Of a DNA stretch of 64,000 nucleotides, positions 1 to 9,183 are shown piece by piece. Each line of letters opens with the position of its first letter. Positions within the stretch are counted from its first letter, which is position 1. This DNA is from Corinectria fuckeliana (taxonomy: Eukaryota > Ascomycota > Sordariomycetes > Hypocreales > Nectriaceae). The notes beneath the pieces were generated by a model. The model saw only the letters and a list, made by a program, of their open reading frames with translations, was not told the DNA's origin and made no database searches. A program made the position numbers and the translations under genes. The DNA lies in the NCBI GenBank assembly GCA_019137255.1, contig WPDH01000292.1:62001-126000 (forward strand), written 5' to 3'.

Positions 1-384
1 CATACCGGACTGTAGTCCGCCGATGAAGTGCCAGTGGATGGTGCTGGGGAGCAGGGCGGCCTTCTGAGTCAACTCCTGGGCGTAGTTTTCGCCAAAGTGA
101 GTCTGCGAAGTAGGCGGCTGGTGGAGGGCCAGAATGTCGTTTGCCGGCTTCAGCTTCGAAACCGCAACGAGCCGGACCTGTGACTGCATTAGCGGAGAGC
201 AACTCAAGGGCTACGAGGTGAGCGAGGGACGTGAATGACGCTGACGACAACGGATGGGTCTGCTCGTACTTACATTCCGCCCAGCCGCCACCGCAGCCAG
301 TCGCTCCTTGACAGATCCAAGCTGCGCGATGAGAGCTTGCGCTCTTGCCGGGTCAATCTTCATGTCACCTTGTGTCTCGCTCAT
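1..384 (-). CDS. YggS/PLPBP-family pyridoxal phosphate homeostasis protein (5' part, runs off window)
   Basis: Two exons are visible on the minus strand: 384-274 (37 codons) and 183-1, joined across an intron of 90 nt with a GTAAGT donor at 273 and a GCAG acceptor ending at 184. The frame stays open to the window edge, so the 3' part is missing. The N-terminus MSETQGDMKIDPARAQALI leads into the family core. That core contains VRLVAVSKLKP, whose lysine is the PLP-binding position, followed by HFGENYAQEL and IHWHFIGGLQS. These blocks are diagnostic of the YggS/PROSC/YBL036C family, cytosolic or mitochondrial proteins that buffer PLP and have no known enzymatic turnover. A later in-frame ATG (363-361, M8) is possible. 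The gene is divergent from the COG7-like gene and shares a short upstream region with it. Confidence 0.9.
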
Positions 385-698
385 GTTTTTGATTCATTCC
401 CTGAAAGCCAGGATGAGATACGGGCGGGCAGGGGCGGGTGGTGATGGGTGAGATTGTATGTAAGTGGAGAGCAAGCTACGCATTCGGGTTATCATCGGCT
501 CTGGTGACGACACCTTCTGGCGTGCTCTGCTCGGTGCAGTGATCCGCCTACAGTGGCCTTGTCACTGCACGAATCCCTTGGTATCGTCACCACGTGGGAG
601 AAAGAAAAGAAGACGCTCGACGCGCACTTACCTTTGTTCCAACTGCTGCGGCAGAGGAGCCAACTTGCAGTCCTTGCGGGCTTGAGACTTTGGCCACG
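385..698. promoter_or_regulatory. Divergent intergenic region, YggS / COG7-like
   Basis: This 314-bp stretch separates two divergently transcribed genes, so it presumably carries both promoters. A CACGTG E-box palindrome lies at 591-596. A GTAAGT-like donor on the minus strand near 624-629 could mark a 5' UTR intron of the YggS gene. No other gene is seen here. Confidence 0.4.
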
Positions 699-1841
699 AT
701 GGCGTCTGATCTAAAGCAAGGTCGGCGGCGGGCGGCCAGCGGCGCCAGCTTGACTTCCAGGACAGGACACTCTCGCCGCAAGTCGCGGGCGGTAATGCAG
801 CCCAAATCAACACACACCTCGGACGAGTTCCTGCAAGACTTCCTAGACCCGGATTTCGATGCCGCCCAGTTCCTGAACTCGAGTCTGCCGCCGCTGCAGC
901 AACGCTCCGCCCCAGGCCGGTCCGGGTCCGACGTCGCGCCCCTGGCCGAGCTGTCCACCCAGGCCCAGACGCTCATCTCCCACCTCAACGCGCAGACGTC
1001 ACGGCTGTCCAGCACGTTGACGCAGCTGACTGACGGCATTTTGAGGAGCGGGAGCCGTCTTGCCTACGAGGTGGAGCTGTTACGGGGCGAGACGCTGAGT
1101 CTCACGGAGACGATGAACGAGACGCTCCAGGACGATATTAAGAAGTTTGTCCCTGAGGGACTGCAGGAGGCCGTCGAGGCCAGGAACAAGGCAGCGGCTG
1201 CAAAGGACGACAGGGGGACGGGGACGACGTCGACTACACCGGCCAAGGCCGTCGACGGCACTCTGGGAGATGGATCAGACGACCCCGAGTTCATCAAGCA
1301 ATTGCAAACCTTAACCCTTGTGCGGGCCCGTCTCGACTCCGTTATCAAGACCTTTGGAGATTCTATGGAGTTCGTTTTCCCGCCGTCTGAGGTCTCCGTC
1401 AGCTCCTCCTTCTTGTCCGTTTCCGCGCCAGAGCCCGGATCACAACAGCAAAGTTCGGAGGAGAAGGGCCAGCAGGTCTTGAAGAACCTACGGGACGAGA
1501 TATCTGGCCTGCTCACAAACGCAGACGACCCCGTGCAGGGGATCGAGAAGGCAGCGCAGCGAATCGAGCAGCTCAAGGAGCTGACGCTGGTGTGGAAGGA
1601 CACGGCGGAGGAGAAGGGCAGAAACAAGTTCATTGAGAGCCTGGCCAAAATGGTCGAAGATCAGCACCGCGAGCTTGTGAAAGACATGGAGCAGGCGGCC
1701 AAGAGGGAGGGCAAGGCAGAGGCGTCGCACGCGCGCAAGCCAAGCGTTTCGAGGGACGCGGCTGTGGTGGAGGACACGAAGGCATTGCCTGGCGGATTTG
1801 GCCTAATTAGCCAGCTGCAGAAGCTCCGGAGCGGCCTATGA
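699..1841 (+). CDS. cog7: Conserved oligomeric Golgi (COG) complex subunit 7-like protein
   Basis: Single-exon gene of 380 aa, starting at the ATG at 699 (MASDLKQGRRRAAS). The frame is open upstream to 594, but only this methionine is followed by family-like sequence. Residues about 42-62 (FLQDFLDPDFDAAQFLNSSL) match the COG7 N-terminal signature of an acidic F-D motif before a short helix. The rest is almost entirely helical, with heptad-like stretches (IEQLKELTLVWKD; LAKMVEDQHRELVKDME) as expected for a CATCHR-type tether subunit. COG is a peripheral Golgi complex that captures retrograde vesicles; COG7 belongs to lobe B. Fungal COG7 proteins are much shorter than the animal protein (about 770 aa), so 380 aa is not necessarily a truncation. 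The assignment rests on the N-terminal motif and overall architecture. Confidence 0.72.
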   Translation: MASDLKQGRRRAASGASLTSRTGHSRRKSRAVMQPKSTHTSDEFLQDFLDPDFDAAQFLNSSLPPLQQRSAPGRSGSDVAPLAELSTQAQTLISHLNAQTSRLSSTLTQLTDGILRSGSRLAYEVELLRGETLSLTETMNETLQDDIKKFVPEGLQEAVEARNKAAAAKDDRGTGTTSTTPAKAVDGTLGDGSDDPEFIKQLQTLTLVRARLDSVIKTFGDSMEFVFPPSEVSVSSSFLSVSAPEPGSQQQSSEEKGQQVLKNLRDEISGLLTNADDPVQGIEKAAQRIEQLKELTLVWKDTAEEKGRNKFIESLAKMVEDQHRELVKDMEQAAKREGKAEASHARKPSVSRDAAVVEDTKALPGGFGLISQLQKLRSGL

Positions 1842-2572
1842 TGGTAATCTATGATAGTAATGATACAAAGACGTCTTGAGCTCGGATGAATGCCCTTCGT
1901 TTTGTGTTTTCATCCGGTGTTGCGCGAAGCCTATATTTAGTCCATTGGCCCGTTTGATAACTTACACTGAGAGCTGAGAGCAAAGTGAATGAATGAACAA
2001 CGCACAGTGTTGGCACTGCTGAATCGAGCTGGTGGGTCAAAGTTAGCCAATCGTAGCGAGAGAGGCTGTCTTACGACTAAATCGGGGGCGACCAAATCGG
2101 GGATAGGCAGTATTAGCCCTGCTCCCGCTTCGGGAAGGCGGTGAATGGGCTCATACGGTCAGTCCTCTAAGAGAGAGGTCATGCCGCACCCGTCGGCAGA
2201 AGGCTGAACAATACGCACAACTCAAGCTGTCCCTGTCTGGTTTCCTGCTTTACTGTTCAATACTTTCTGAGCCACGAGGCGGGGAGCGTTTGCGCACGCT
2301 TTTCTGAGCATCTCAGCCTTCTTTGAAATCCCCGCTTATACCATTTGCGTCCTGCGTTTGACTGCGTTTGACTGCGTTTGACTGCGTTTTGTCTTTCACT
2401 CGACCCTCCCGCAAAGCCAGAACCTTTGCGGCCCTGACCAAACCGACCAGGTCGTGCGACACGACGACTCCCACTTCCCACCTCCACCATACATTATTCC
2501 TTCTCCTACCAGCACCGACACCTCTCTCGTAGCGTCACCAGTCTTCGGAACCACCTTCTACAACAATTCATC
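1842..2572. other. Gene-free interval with a 10-bp tandem repeat in the downstream leader
   Basis: This 731-bp region lies between the COG7-like gene and the Sds3/Dep1-like gene. The part nearest the downstream gene is pyrimidine-rich, typical of a fungal promoter/5' UTR. It contains a short tandem array at 2351-2390. No coding signal was recognised. Confidence 0.5.
2351..2390 (+). repeat. Four copies of a 10-bp unit ACTGCGTTTG
   Basis: Copies at 2351-2360 (first base differs), 2361-2370, 2371-2380 and 2381-2390 (last base differs) run head to tail about 180 bp upstream of the start codon of the Sds3/Dep1-like gene. It is a simple minisatellite in the presumed promoter or leader, with no known function. 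Confidence 0.9.
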
Positions 2573-4281
2573 ATGGCTGCGAGTGATGCAGCCGTGCCCT
2601 CTGCCGTGAGCGGGCGGCCGACCGACCGCCGGGGCTCCCCTCAGCCAGCCTCCCAATCCAAACGAGACCGCAAGCGACAGGTGCTCATGGACCGCCTGGC
2701 CAGCATGAACGACAAGTTCCAGCGCGACCGAGACATGACGTATCGCGACCAGCTCCAGAAGATCCAGTTCGACACCAGTCTCGTCCAGCGGTTCGACCCT
2801 TACGACCCCAAGGTGCTCGAGGTCATCTCCGAAATGCAAAAGGAACACCGACAGACCCAGGGCCCTGCAGTCAATGCCGAAGATGCCCGGAGTCTTCTCG
2901 ATATGGCTGGCATTCGCTTCTCGGACTTTATCGACGAGGTTGAGGACTTGGTCGAGCTCCGGGATTTCCAATTGGCCCAGTCCAAGGTGAGCGGACCACC
3001 AAAGTCCCTGATTGATTGCAAGCCGTAGCTAACAATGTCTGCGACTAGGATGAGTACGAGCGGAGACTTCAAGAATACAAAAACACATATGCCTACAAGG
3101 TCGAGACCGCGAAGCGCGAGCACCGCGCCTTGACCAGCACCCTCCGAGACCGTCTGATCAACACCCTGACGCAAAAGAAGAACCGCCTGAACCGGGAGAA
3201 GGAGGTCCTGGAGATCAACGACTCCAACGCGCTGCTGCTCAACCCGAACCAGTTCAGCCTCACGAACCCGTCGAGCCCCGGCGGCACTCACGGAAAGCGA
3301 GCGACCCGACTGCGCAGGGATGCCGAGGACATGCAGATGTACTCGGACAACAAGAAGCGGAAGCGAAACCCCGGCGACGACGATGGGTCACCCGCACCCA
3401 TGCGACGTGCCCTTGACCCGAATAACACGACTCCCCTGTGGCAGTCGGAAAAAGCTCGTGCCGCTGCAAAGCAGAACGGCCCCGTCTATAGCATCGACAA
3501 GCTCTTTACCGACAAGGAGCTGTCTATGAACTACAACACTGCCGCCCTGGCTGCCCACCAGTACATCCTGCGCAACCGCGTCAACGGCAGTGGGTCGTCG
3601 CCGGAGGACACCGACTCTGGCAACGGGAACGACAACGGCGATGATGCCGATTCGCAGCCCTCGGCTCCCGCCATGGAGCGTTCCGTCTCGCATGCCACGC
3701 GGAGCACCCGCGGCGCCGGCGCAAACCACAACTTCCTGGACGACAAGATCCTGGGCATCGAGGGCATTGCCAACTTCGAGGTCCCCGGCAACCTGGATCT
3801 CATCCACGCCCAGGAGCCACCCAAGATGCCCCCGCCGGTCCCCCAGCAGTACCTGAAGCCCTACCCCCGATCTGCAGACCAGAACTTCCCTACGCCCCTG
3901 TCTCAGGATGACATCATGTCGGACCTGTCGGTCATGGGGTACTTCAAGCAGTACGACCAGTCGCACAAGCCTGGTGCCCACCTCGACGCCCAGAGCGGCC
4001 TGCGCAAGGTCCTCGAGGCCGTGGCAACCCCCTACAAGCAGGCGCGATACGTCGCCTTGACCGGCACCTCCCGCGAGGACCCGGAGCATCTCCGCGACGC
4101 CCTCGGCCTGCCAAGCCTCAGCAGTCTCCGCGACCAGCCGAGCCCGGCCCAGGCCCCCTCTGTTGCCGCTCTCTCCGGCGCAGCGGCGGCCCCCATGAGT
4201 CGCCAGAGCAGCCTCGGCGGCGTTGCCATGAGTCGACAAGGAACCGGCAGTAGCGCTCGCGGCAAGGGCCGCAAGAACTGA
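2573..4281 (+). CDS. Sds3/Dep1-like subunit of the Rpd3L histone deacetylase complex
   Basis: Two exons, 2573-2986 and 3049-4281, encode 548 aa. The 62-nt phase-0 intron has a GTGAGC donor, a GCTAAC branch site near 3028 and an ACTAG acceptor. The diagnostic part is residues about 30-110: SKRDRKRQVLMDRLASMNDKF, RDRDMTYRDQLQKIQ and LVQRFDPYD. This is the fungal Sds3-like (PF08598-type) pattern of a basic helix, then a helix ending in a D-P-Y motif. After the intron comes a coiled-coil stretch (DEYERRLQEYKNTYAYKVET). In yeast, Sds3 and Dep1 are related subunits that hold the Sin3/Rpd3L corepressor together; I cannot decide which paralogue this is. The C-terminal half is low-complexity, rich in S, A, P and D, with a basic KKRKRNPGDDDG patch that could be a nuclear signal. 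Confidence 0.75.
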
Positions 4282-4731
4282 GTCTTTTTTTTTTTGGCTA
4301 CAGCGGTCTCGGCTCATTTTCACGGCATTGCGAGCGCGGCGTAAAGGGTTTTGTTTCTTTCATTATGTCAGGTGGTCGGTCCTTCGGGTTTCTAGAGCCC
4401 CGAACACATGGGCCTCGGTTGCATATTGCGATTTTCTATACTTGTTCTCGGGTTATGCAAGGGGGTGCGGAGATGACGGTCAAGTCCTCTCCAGCAGACG
4501 GTCTCTTTTTACACGGCAAAAGGCCGGTTTCATTCAGGTTCTCGATATTTCATGTCATCATGCCCTAGACATAGAAATGGCAAGATTCCTTCTTCAAAAG
4601 CGCCCGTATGTGAAATACGTAAAGTACAGTCCGATTTGTCATTTTACCGTAGCTATTCTGAGTGTGCTTCAACTGGAAACTAAAATAAGGAAGAAAAAAA
4701 CACAATCCTACATGCCGGCTGTTGAAGCCAC
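4282..4731. other. Convergent 3' intergenic region
   Basis: This 450-bp region between two convergent genes starts with a T-tract just after the stop codon at 4281 and is AT-richer near 4680. It presumably holds both 3' UTRs. No gene is seen. Confidence 0.5.
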
Positions 4732-5580
4732 TCAAGGCCCGAAAACTAGGGTGCGTACTTCAATACTCTCTCGTCCCTCAGCGTCGACCCTAGTCCTGGG
4801 GTCCTCAAAGGCCGTATGCGGCACACGGCCCTTGATGCTAGACCCAGGCTTTAGAGACTCACTATCGAAGCACTCCAGCAAGAGCCGCTCGTTCCCGGTC
4901 ATGCCACTGAGGTAGTACCACTTTTGCCCCGGGTTGTGACGGATGGCAGCGGTCCAGCCTTGGTAGCCGTTTGGGTAGCGATGCGAGACCGGGATAACAT
5001 CGTCGTCCTCAACAGAGGCGGAGGAGGCAATGGCAAGGGGAAACGCCTCGAGGGGCGTCTTGTTCAGGGGCCGCCAGACGTTGATGATTCGGTAGCGGCC
5101 CTGGAGAAGCTTGTCGGCCTCGTCGGGGAAGTAACGGCGAACACGCTGGGCAGCGGCCTGGGCCGTCTGGTCGATGTGGACGCGGGTTACCGGAGTGCGA
5201 TCGGAGCCCGGCTCCTGACGACGGACGGTGTGGTCAAAGAAGTAGACACGGTTGGCGCCTGGGATGTGTTTGAGGAGCAGCTGCTCAACCTCTGGATAGT
5301 AGTTGTCCTCGATGGACCGGTCGTCCCGGAACTCGGCCTCGTTGGACTGCGGGACGTTCTGGATGATCTGGAAGGCGTCGTTGTCGAGGTTGAAGCTAGC
5401 CTCGCGGCCGCGAATGTCGTGGATGACGGTCTCGTGGGAGGTGTCGGAGAAGTTTCGCTGGGGCTGGCCCTCCGGCGGAGTGTCGACGAAGTTGAAGGGC
5501 TTGGCGTCGTCGGCAGGGGGCTTGTAATAGTTGAGGGTAGCGGTGACGTCGCCGCGGGGGATGGTAGAGGAGATTGCCAT
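4732..5580 (-). CDS. AsaB/CmcJ-type (GA4 desaturase family) hydroxylase/methyltransferase-like protein
   Basis: Intronless 282-aa gene with its ATG at 5580. It has the full layout of the fungal family annotated as GA4 desaturase, CmcJ/NvfI or AsaB-like: VTATLNYYKPP near the N-terminus, then VYFFDHTVRR (about 112-121), RVHIDQT (about 133-139), YRIINVWRPL (about 163-172), WYYLSGMTGNERLLLECFDS (about 221-240) and a terminal GRVPHTAFEDP (about 251-261). H135-x-D137 with distal H255 and R262/R265 resembles the iron-binding H-x-D...H set of Fe(II)/2-oxoglutarate oxygenases, an arrangement shown for relatives in fungal pathways; this residue assignment is inference. Members often sit in secondary-metabolite clusters, but the neighbours here are housekeeping genes, so its substrate cannot be guessed. 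A 225-aa open frame on the opposite strand is a shadow of this gene. Confidence 0.85.
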   Translation of the reverse strand: MAISSTIPRGDVTATLNYYKPPADDAKPFNFVDTPPEGQPQRNFSDTSHETVIHDIRGREASFNLDNDAFQIIQNVPQSNEAEFRDDRSIEDNYYPEVEQLLLKHIPGANRVYFFDHTVRRQEPGSDRTPVTRVHIDQTAQAAAQRVRRYFPDEADKLLQGRYRIINVWRPLNKTPLEAFPLAIASSASVEDDDVIPVSHRYPNGYQGWTAAIRHNPGQKWYYLSGMTGNERLLLECFDSESLKPGSSIKGRVPHTAFEDPRTRVDAEGRESIEVRTLVFGP

Positions 5581-7034
5581 TGTTCGATACGTTTTCAGTG
5601 ATGGATGTGAATAGAGAGGCTTAAGGGCGTTGGAGCGAGGAGGGTATCGCCAAACCGCGGACGAGGTGGCGATGCTTGACTTGGGGAGTATAAAGCTGCC
5701 ACAGCTTGGTGGTGTGATCTTGGATTTAATTGGATTTAACAGGACGGATAAAGTCGTAGTGACGCAATTGCAATAGACAACGATGCTGCTGCTCTTGCAC
5801 TACAAAAGCTGGGTGGCAGGAGGAAATAGAAGAGATGTTGGTAGGTTAGATGCTTGGGTCGGCGAGGGGATGCCAATTGCAATTGCATCAACGAAGCACT
5901 CGCTCCAATCCCGCCCTTTTATATCTGCACTCGCAGGACGCCCCAAGAAAAGACCGGATTTCAAATCAAGATGCAGTGAAAGCAACCATCTTGGGCCCCG
6001 TGCCGGCTATAGAGCTTGCGTGCGATGAGCACGTCATTGCATCGAGCAACGGTCGTTGGCTGGATGTCATTTCTAAGGCGTTGATCGATTACTAAAGGCA
6101 CAGTGATTAGTGTACAGGGCTCGGATTCGCCAGCGGGTGCGATGGTGTAATTGCGAGGGCCGGTCGTAAGGGCGGCGCATTCCCGCAGCTCACCACCTTA
6201 CCTACCTATGTACATATATACATACCTAGTAGGTCTTAATAATTAGCCTGGGTATTTTTTTATTTTTTTTACCGACGACGCTGGTGCTGGCACTGACTTA
6301 CTCAAGCTGGTGGTGCACCTGAACTTGAAGAGGCCCTCGGCTTGCTCCTGACGGTGGGTGTGAGTGATAACGGGCAGCGACTTTGAAGTACAGAAATAGA
6401 TCGCATGGGTGTTTTACAGCGAGCTTACACTTCATGCACTGTGCCAGCCCCTAGCCCTTCACGACCCCGACGGGCAAAACCCAGGAGAAGCCCACAGTGC
6501 CGCTGGCGACTCTCCGCACGTGCAGCGTTCCAGTGCAGCAGGGGATGGCTAAATTTAGCCCAGTTTCTCCATCTGTAGCGACCTAATTTGCAATGCGTTT
6601 CGTCCTGTTTCCCCTTGGCCCCTAAACTTATTACTATCTACTTCTCACATGTCCCTTCCTCCCTCGACTACTACATGTTCCATGGCCTGTTGCCGACCGC
6701 TGCCGGCAAAAGCGTTGTGTTCTTCCATCATCTCCCCGTGGATGCTCTCCGGCGCGCGCGATTCTGATCCGGTCTGCACTCGCCCTGCCGCCGCCGATTC
6801 GCCGCGAGATAGGTAGACCTGGCACCTCCGTGCCCCGAGCTTTTTTGGCATCCACGCGCGGGAATCCCGGTTTCCCTCCTTCCCCCCCCCCAATGTCTCG
6901 GTCGTCCCCTCCACCATCAGGCTCGTTCTTTGCATTCTCACATAATATTACCACATCTCCCGCTCGAGTCGTGTAGATCCCCGTCGGCGTCAGCGTCAGC
7001 TCGGAAAGAGAGACATGGTTCCGCGGCTCTCACC
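5581..7034. promoter_or_regulatory. Divergent 1.45-kb intergenic region
   Basis: The region lies between the AsaB-like gene (-) and the Abp2 gene (+). Near 6190-6235 there is an imperfect AT-rich inverted repeat (CCTACCTATGTA against TACATACCTAGTAGG) of the ACCTACCTAGGTAGGT type common in Sordariomycete intergenic DNA. The 6600-7034 part is pyrimidine-rich leader. No conserved coding sequence was found on either strand. Confidence 0.4.
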
Positions 7035-9183
7035 ATGCAGTCCCCTCACAACCCTCCGCCGCCACCGCCGCCGCCGCCACAGGCACAACCCAGCCACGGA
7101 GCTCCAGTCTCAGCTCCAGCAGCCTCCGCCCCAGCAGCCTCCGCCCCAACCTCCGCCTCAACCTCCGCTCCGGGGCCGCCTGCCGCCGTGCCGTTGCTTC
7201 CGCGGCCGCAACCCACGTCGACGCCGGAGCCGTCCACTCGGCCCACGCTGCCGGACCGCCATGTCACCGTCGACAACATCGAAGATGCCTACGTCCGCTT
7301 CATCTTCTACTGCAACCCGGCTCTGCCCACCGCCTCGGAGACGGCCAGTCTCAGAGAAGCCTTTCGCAGTCCGCCGCGCAGCGGTGGCAAGAGCTTCAGC
7401 ACCTTTGCTGTCTATGAGCTCGTCTGCAAGTTCTACAATAAGGAGATTCGGACTTGGACCGAGCTGACCACCAAGCTGGGCGTTGAGCCCCCCGACCCGA
7501 GCAAGGATGAGAGCGCCCAGAAAATAGCCCAATACGGTGTGCGATTAAAGGTATGTTCCTACATTGTAAAAAAAAAAAAAAAACCGTGTCACGCATGCTG
7601 AGAAAGTAAAGAAATGGATGAACTCGATGCACGTCAAGGCGTTCTTCGAGTATCTCATGAACATATCCAACGACTACTGGACCAAGATCCCCACGGATCC
7701 CAGCCCTGTCGGTCAGCTCGTTCGCGATGGCGTTGCCGTTGAAGACGACATGGCCCTGAGGGCCCTGCTCCCCCATATCCGTCCCAAGCGAGGTCGGAAA
7801 CGACCGACCGATGATGAGGCGGCCAACTCTCCCGCTCAACGGACTCATCCGTCACCCTCCGCTGCCATTGACGGCTTCAGACAGAACGGAAGTGGGTCGC
7901 TGCAGGTGCCACCGGACTCCAGAGAACTCAATACACCGTGGACGCCAAGCGATGCCGTCCAACAAGTACCTCTCACCCGGTGGCCGCAGTCGGCAATCAC
8001 GCCGACCACTAGAAACTCGTTCTGGGATGATGCTCTGGAACCGCGATCGGCGATAACGCCTTCGAGGCCACGACTAGCGTCGCAACGTCGGGGGCCGAAG
8101 AATGTGTCGTCAGCATGGCGGCCGGGGGTGCCCGACGGCGGAGTCAAGATGCGGGGCCGGCCCCCGATGAACCGGAACTCAATGGACGCTCCGCTCTCGC
8201 CGTTCTCTTCTGGAACCCCGACCGTGGGTCCCGGAGAAGGCACACCCCCGGTCTTCCCCACGGTCGCTGCCCCTGATTCAACATCCAACACCACCAGGAG
8301 CAAGCCACTTCCTACGCAACCACCCATACCGACCCCATCCTCGACGCCGCAGCCGCAGTCGACGCCGCACGAGGGTCCTCGGCCAGCCCGGCCGAGTATA
8401 TCCCTTCAGGTGCCGGAGCGGCCACCAGGCAGTGTACGGCTCGCAACCCCCCCGCCAGTCGTTGTAGTCAATGGGGTCGACAGCAAAAACAACGGCCAGC
8501 CTGCCACACCGCCCTTGCCGCCAGACCAAGTCAATGGGAGAACGACCTTTCCTGGGGCAGCGATGGAAGCTGCGGTGCCGGGCCAGCAGGACACGTCCCG
8601 TCGACCAAAGGACATCCCTACTTTCTACTTCGAGAGGGTCAAGGATCGCACAAACATTGACGGCATCTCCGGATACCTAACCGGAGCAACACTCGAGGCG
8701 GACTGGCGTGACGTTCACGGGAAGCCTGCAGATCCGCCATCAATGGAGGAAGCCATGGCGCTCGTCAACACCACCATTGAGAACATGTACAAGACGGCAG
8801 CATCTCCACAGGCGTTCCTCGTCAATCTAGCCGCCATCTCGGGCGGTGGGATGCTCTTGTCATCCACGATGCGCATCTGCCGACTAGGGACCGAGGAAGG
8901 ATCTGCCAAATACCAGTGCGATTGGGAGTACGGGTTTGGAAGCATCCGGGAACAGTATACTATGGAGCAGCAGGTCCCGCTGACGATGCTCCGGAGTGGT
9001 TCTGGCGGAGCCGATGAAGCGGGCCCGGAGACGGCTGACGGTGAGCAAGACAAGCTATCGACGGGGGAGTGGCAGACGAAGTACCATCATCTACTAGAGG
9101 ATATGCAAAAAAAGGATCGCGAGTTATTGGACCTGCGGACTCGGGTGATGAATTCTCTCAAGGGAGAAAAACAGAAGGAATGA
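7035..9183 (+). CDS. abp2: ARS-binding protein 2 (Abp2) homologue
   Basis: Two exons, 7035-7550 and 7612-9183, give 695 aa. The 61-nt phase-0 intron has a GTATGT donor, an unusual run of 17 A residues (7567-7583) and an AAAG acceptor. Splicing restores the conserved block VRLK+KWMNSMHVKAFFEYL. After a proline/alanine-rich leader (residues 1-75) comes the family core: LPDRHVTVDNIEDAYVRFI, YCNPALP, FSTFAVYELVCKFYNKEI, TWTELTTKLGVEPPDPSKDES and LRALLPHIRPKRGRKRP. This matches the Abp2 family (PF09441-type) named from fission yeast ARS-consensus binding protein, presumably a nuclear DNA-binding protein. The RPKRGRKRP segment is a likely nuclear signal. The middle is a long S/T/P-rich disordered region, and the last 150 residues form a second conserved globular part ending in a coiled coil. 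Confidence 0.85.

Noticed and set aside
3388..4323. 311-codon open frame on the minus strand
   Set aside because: It is the complement of the Sds3/Dep1-like coding exon. The composition is V/G/R-rich shadow sequence with no conserved blocks.
4924..5601. 225-codon plus-strand frame opposite the oxygenase-like gene
   Set aside because: The minus-strand gene matches a known family along its full length, so the opposite frame is a compositional shadow.
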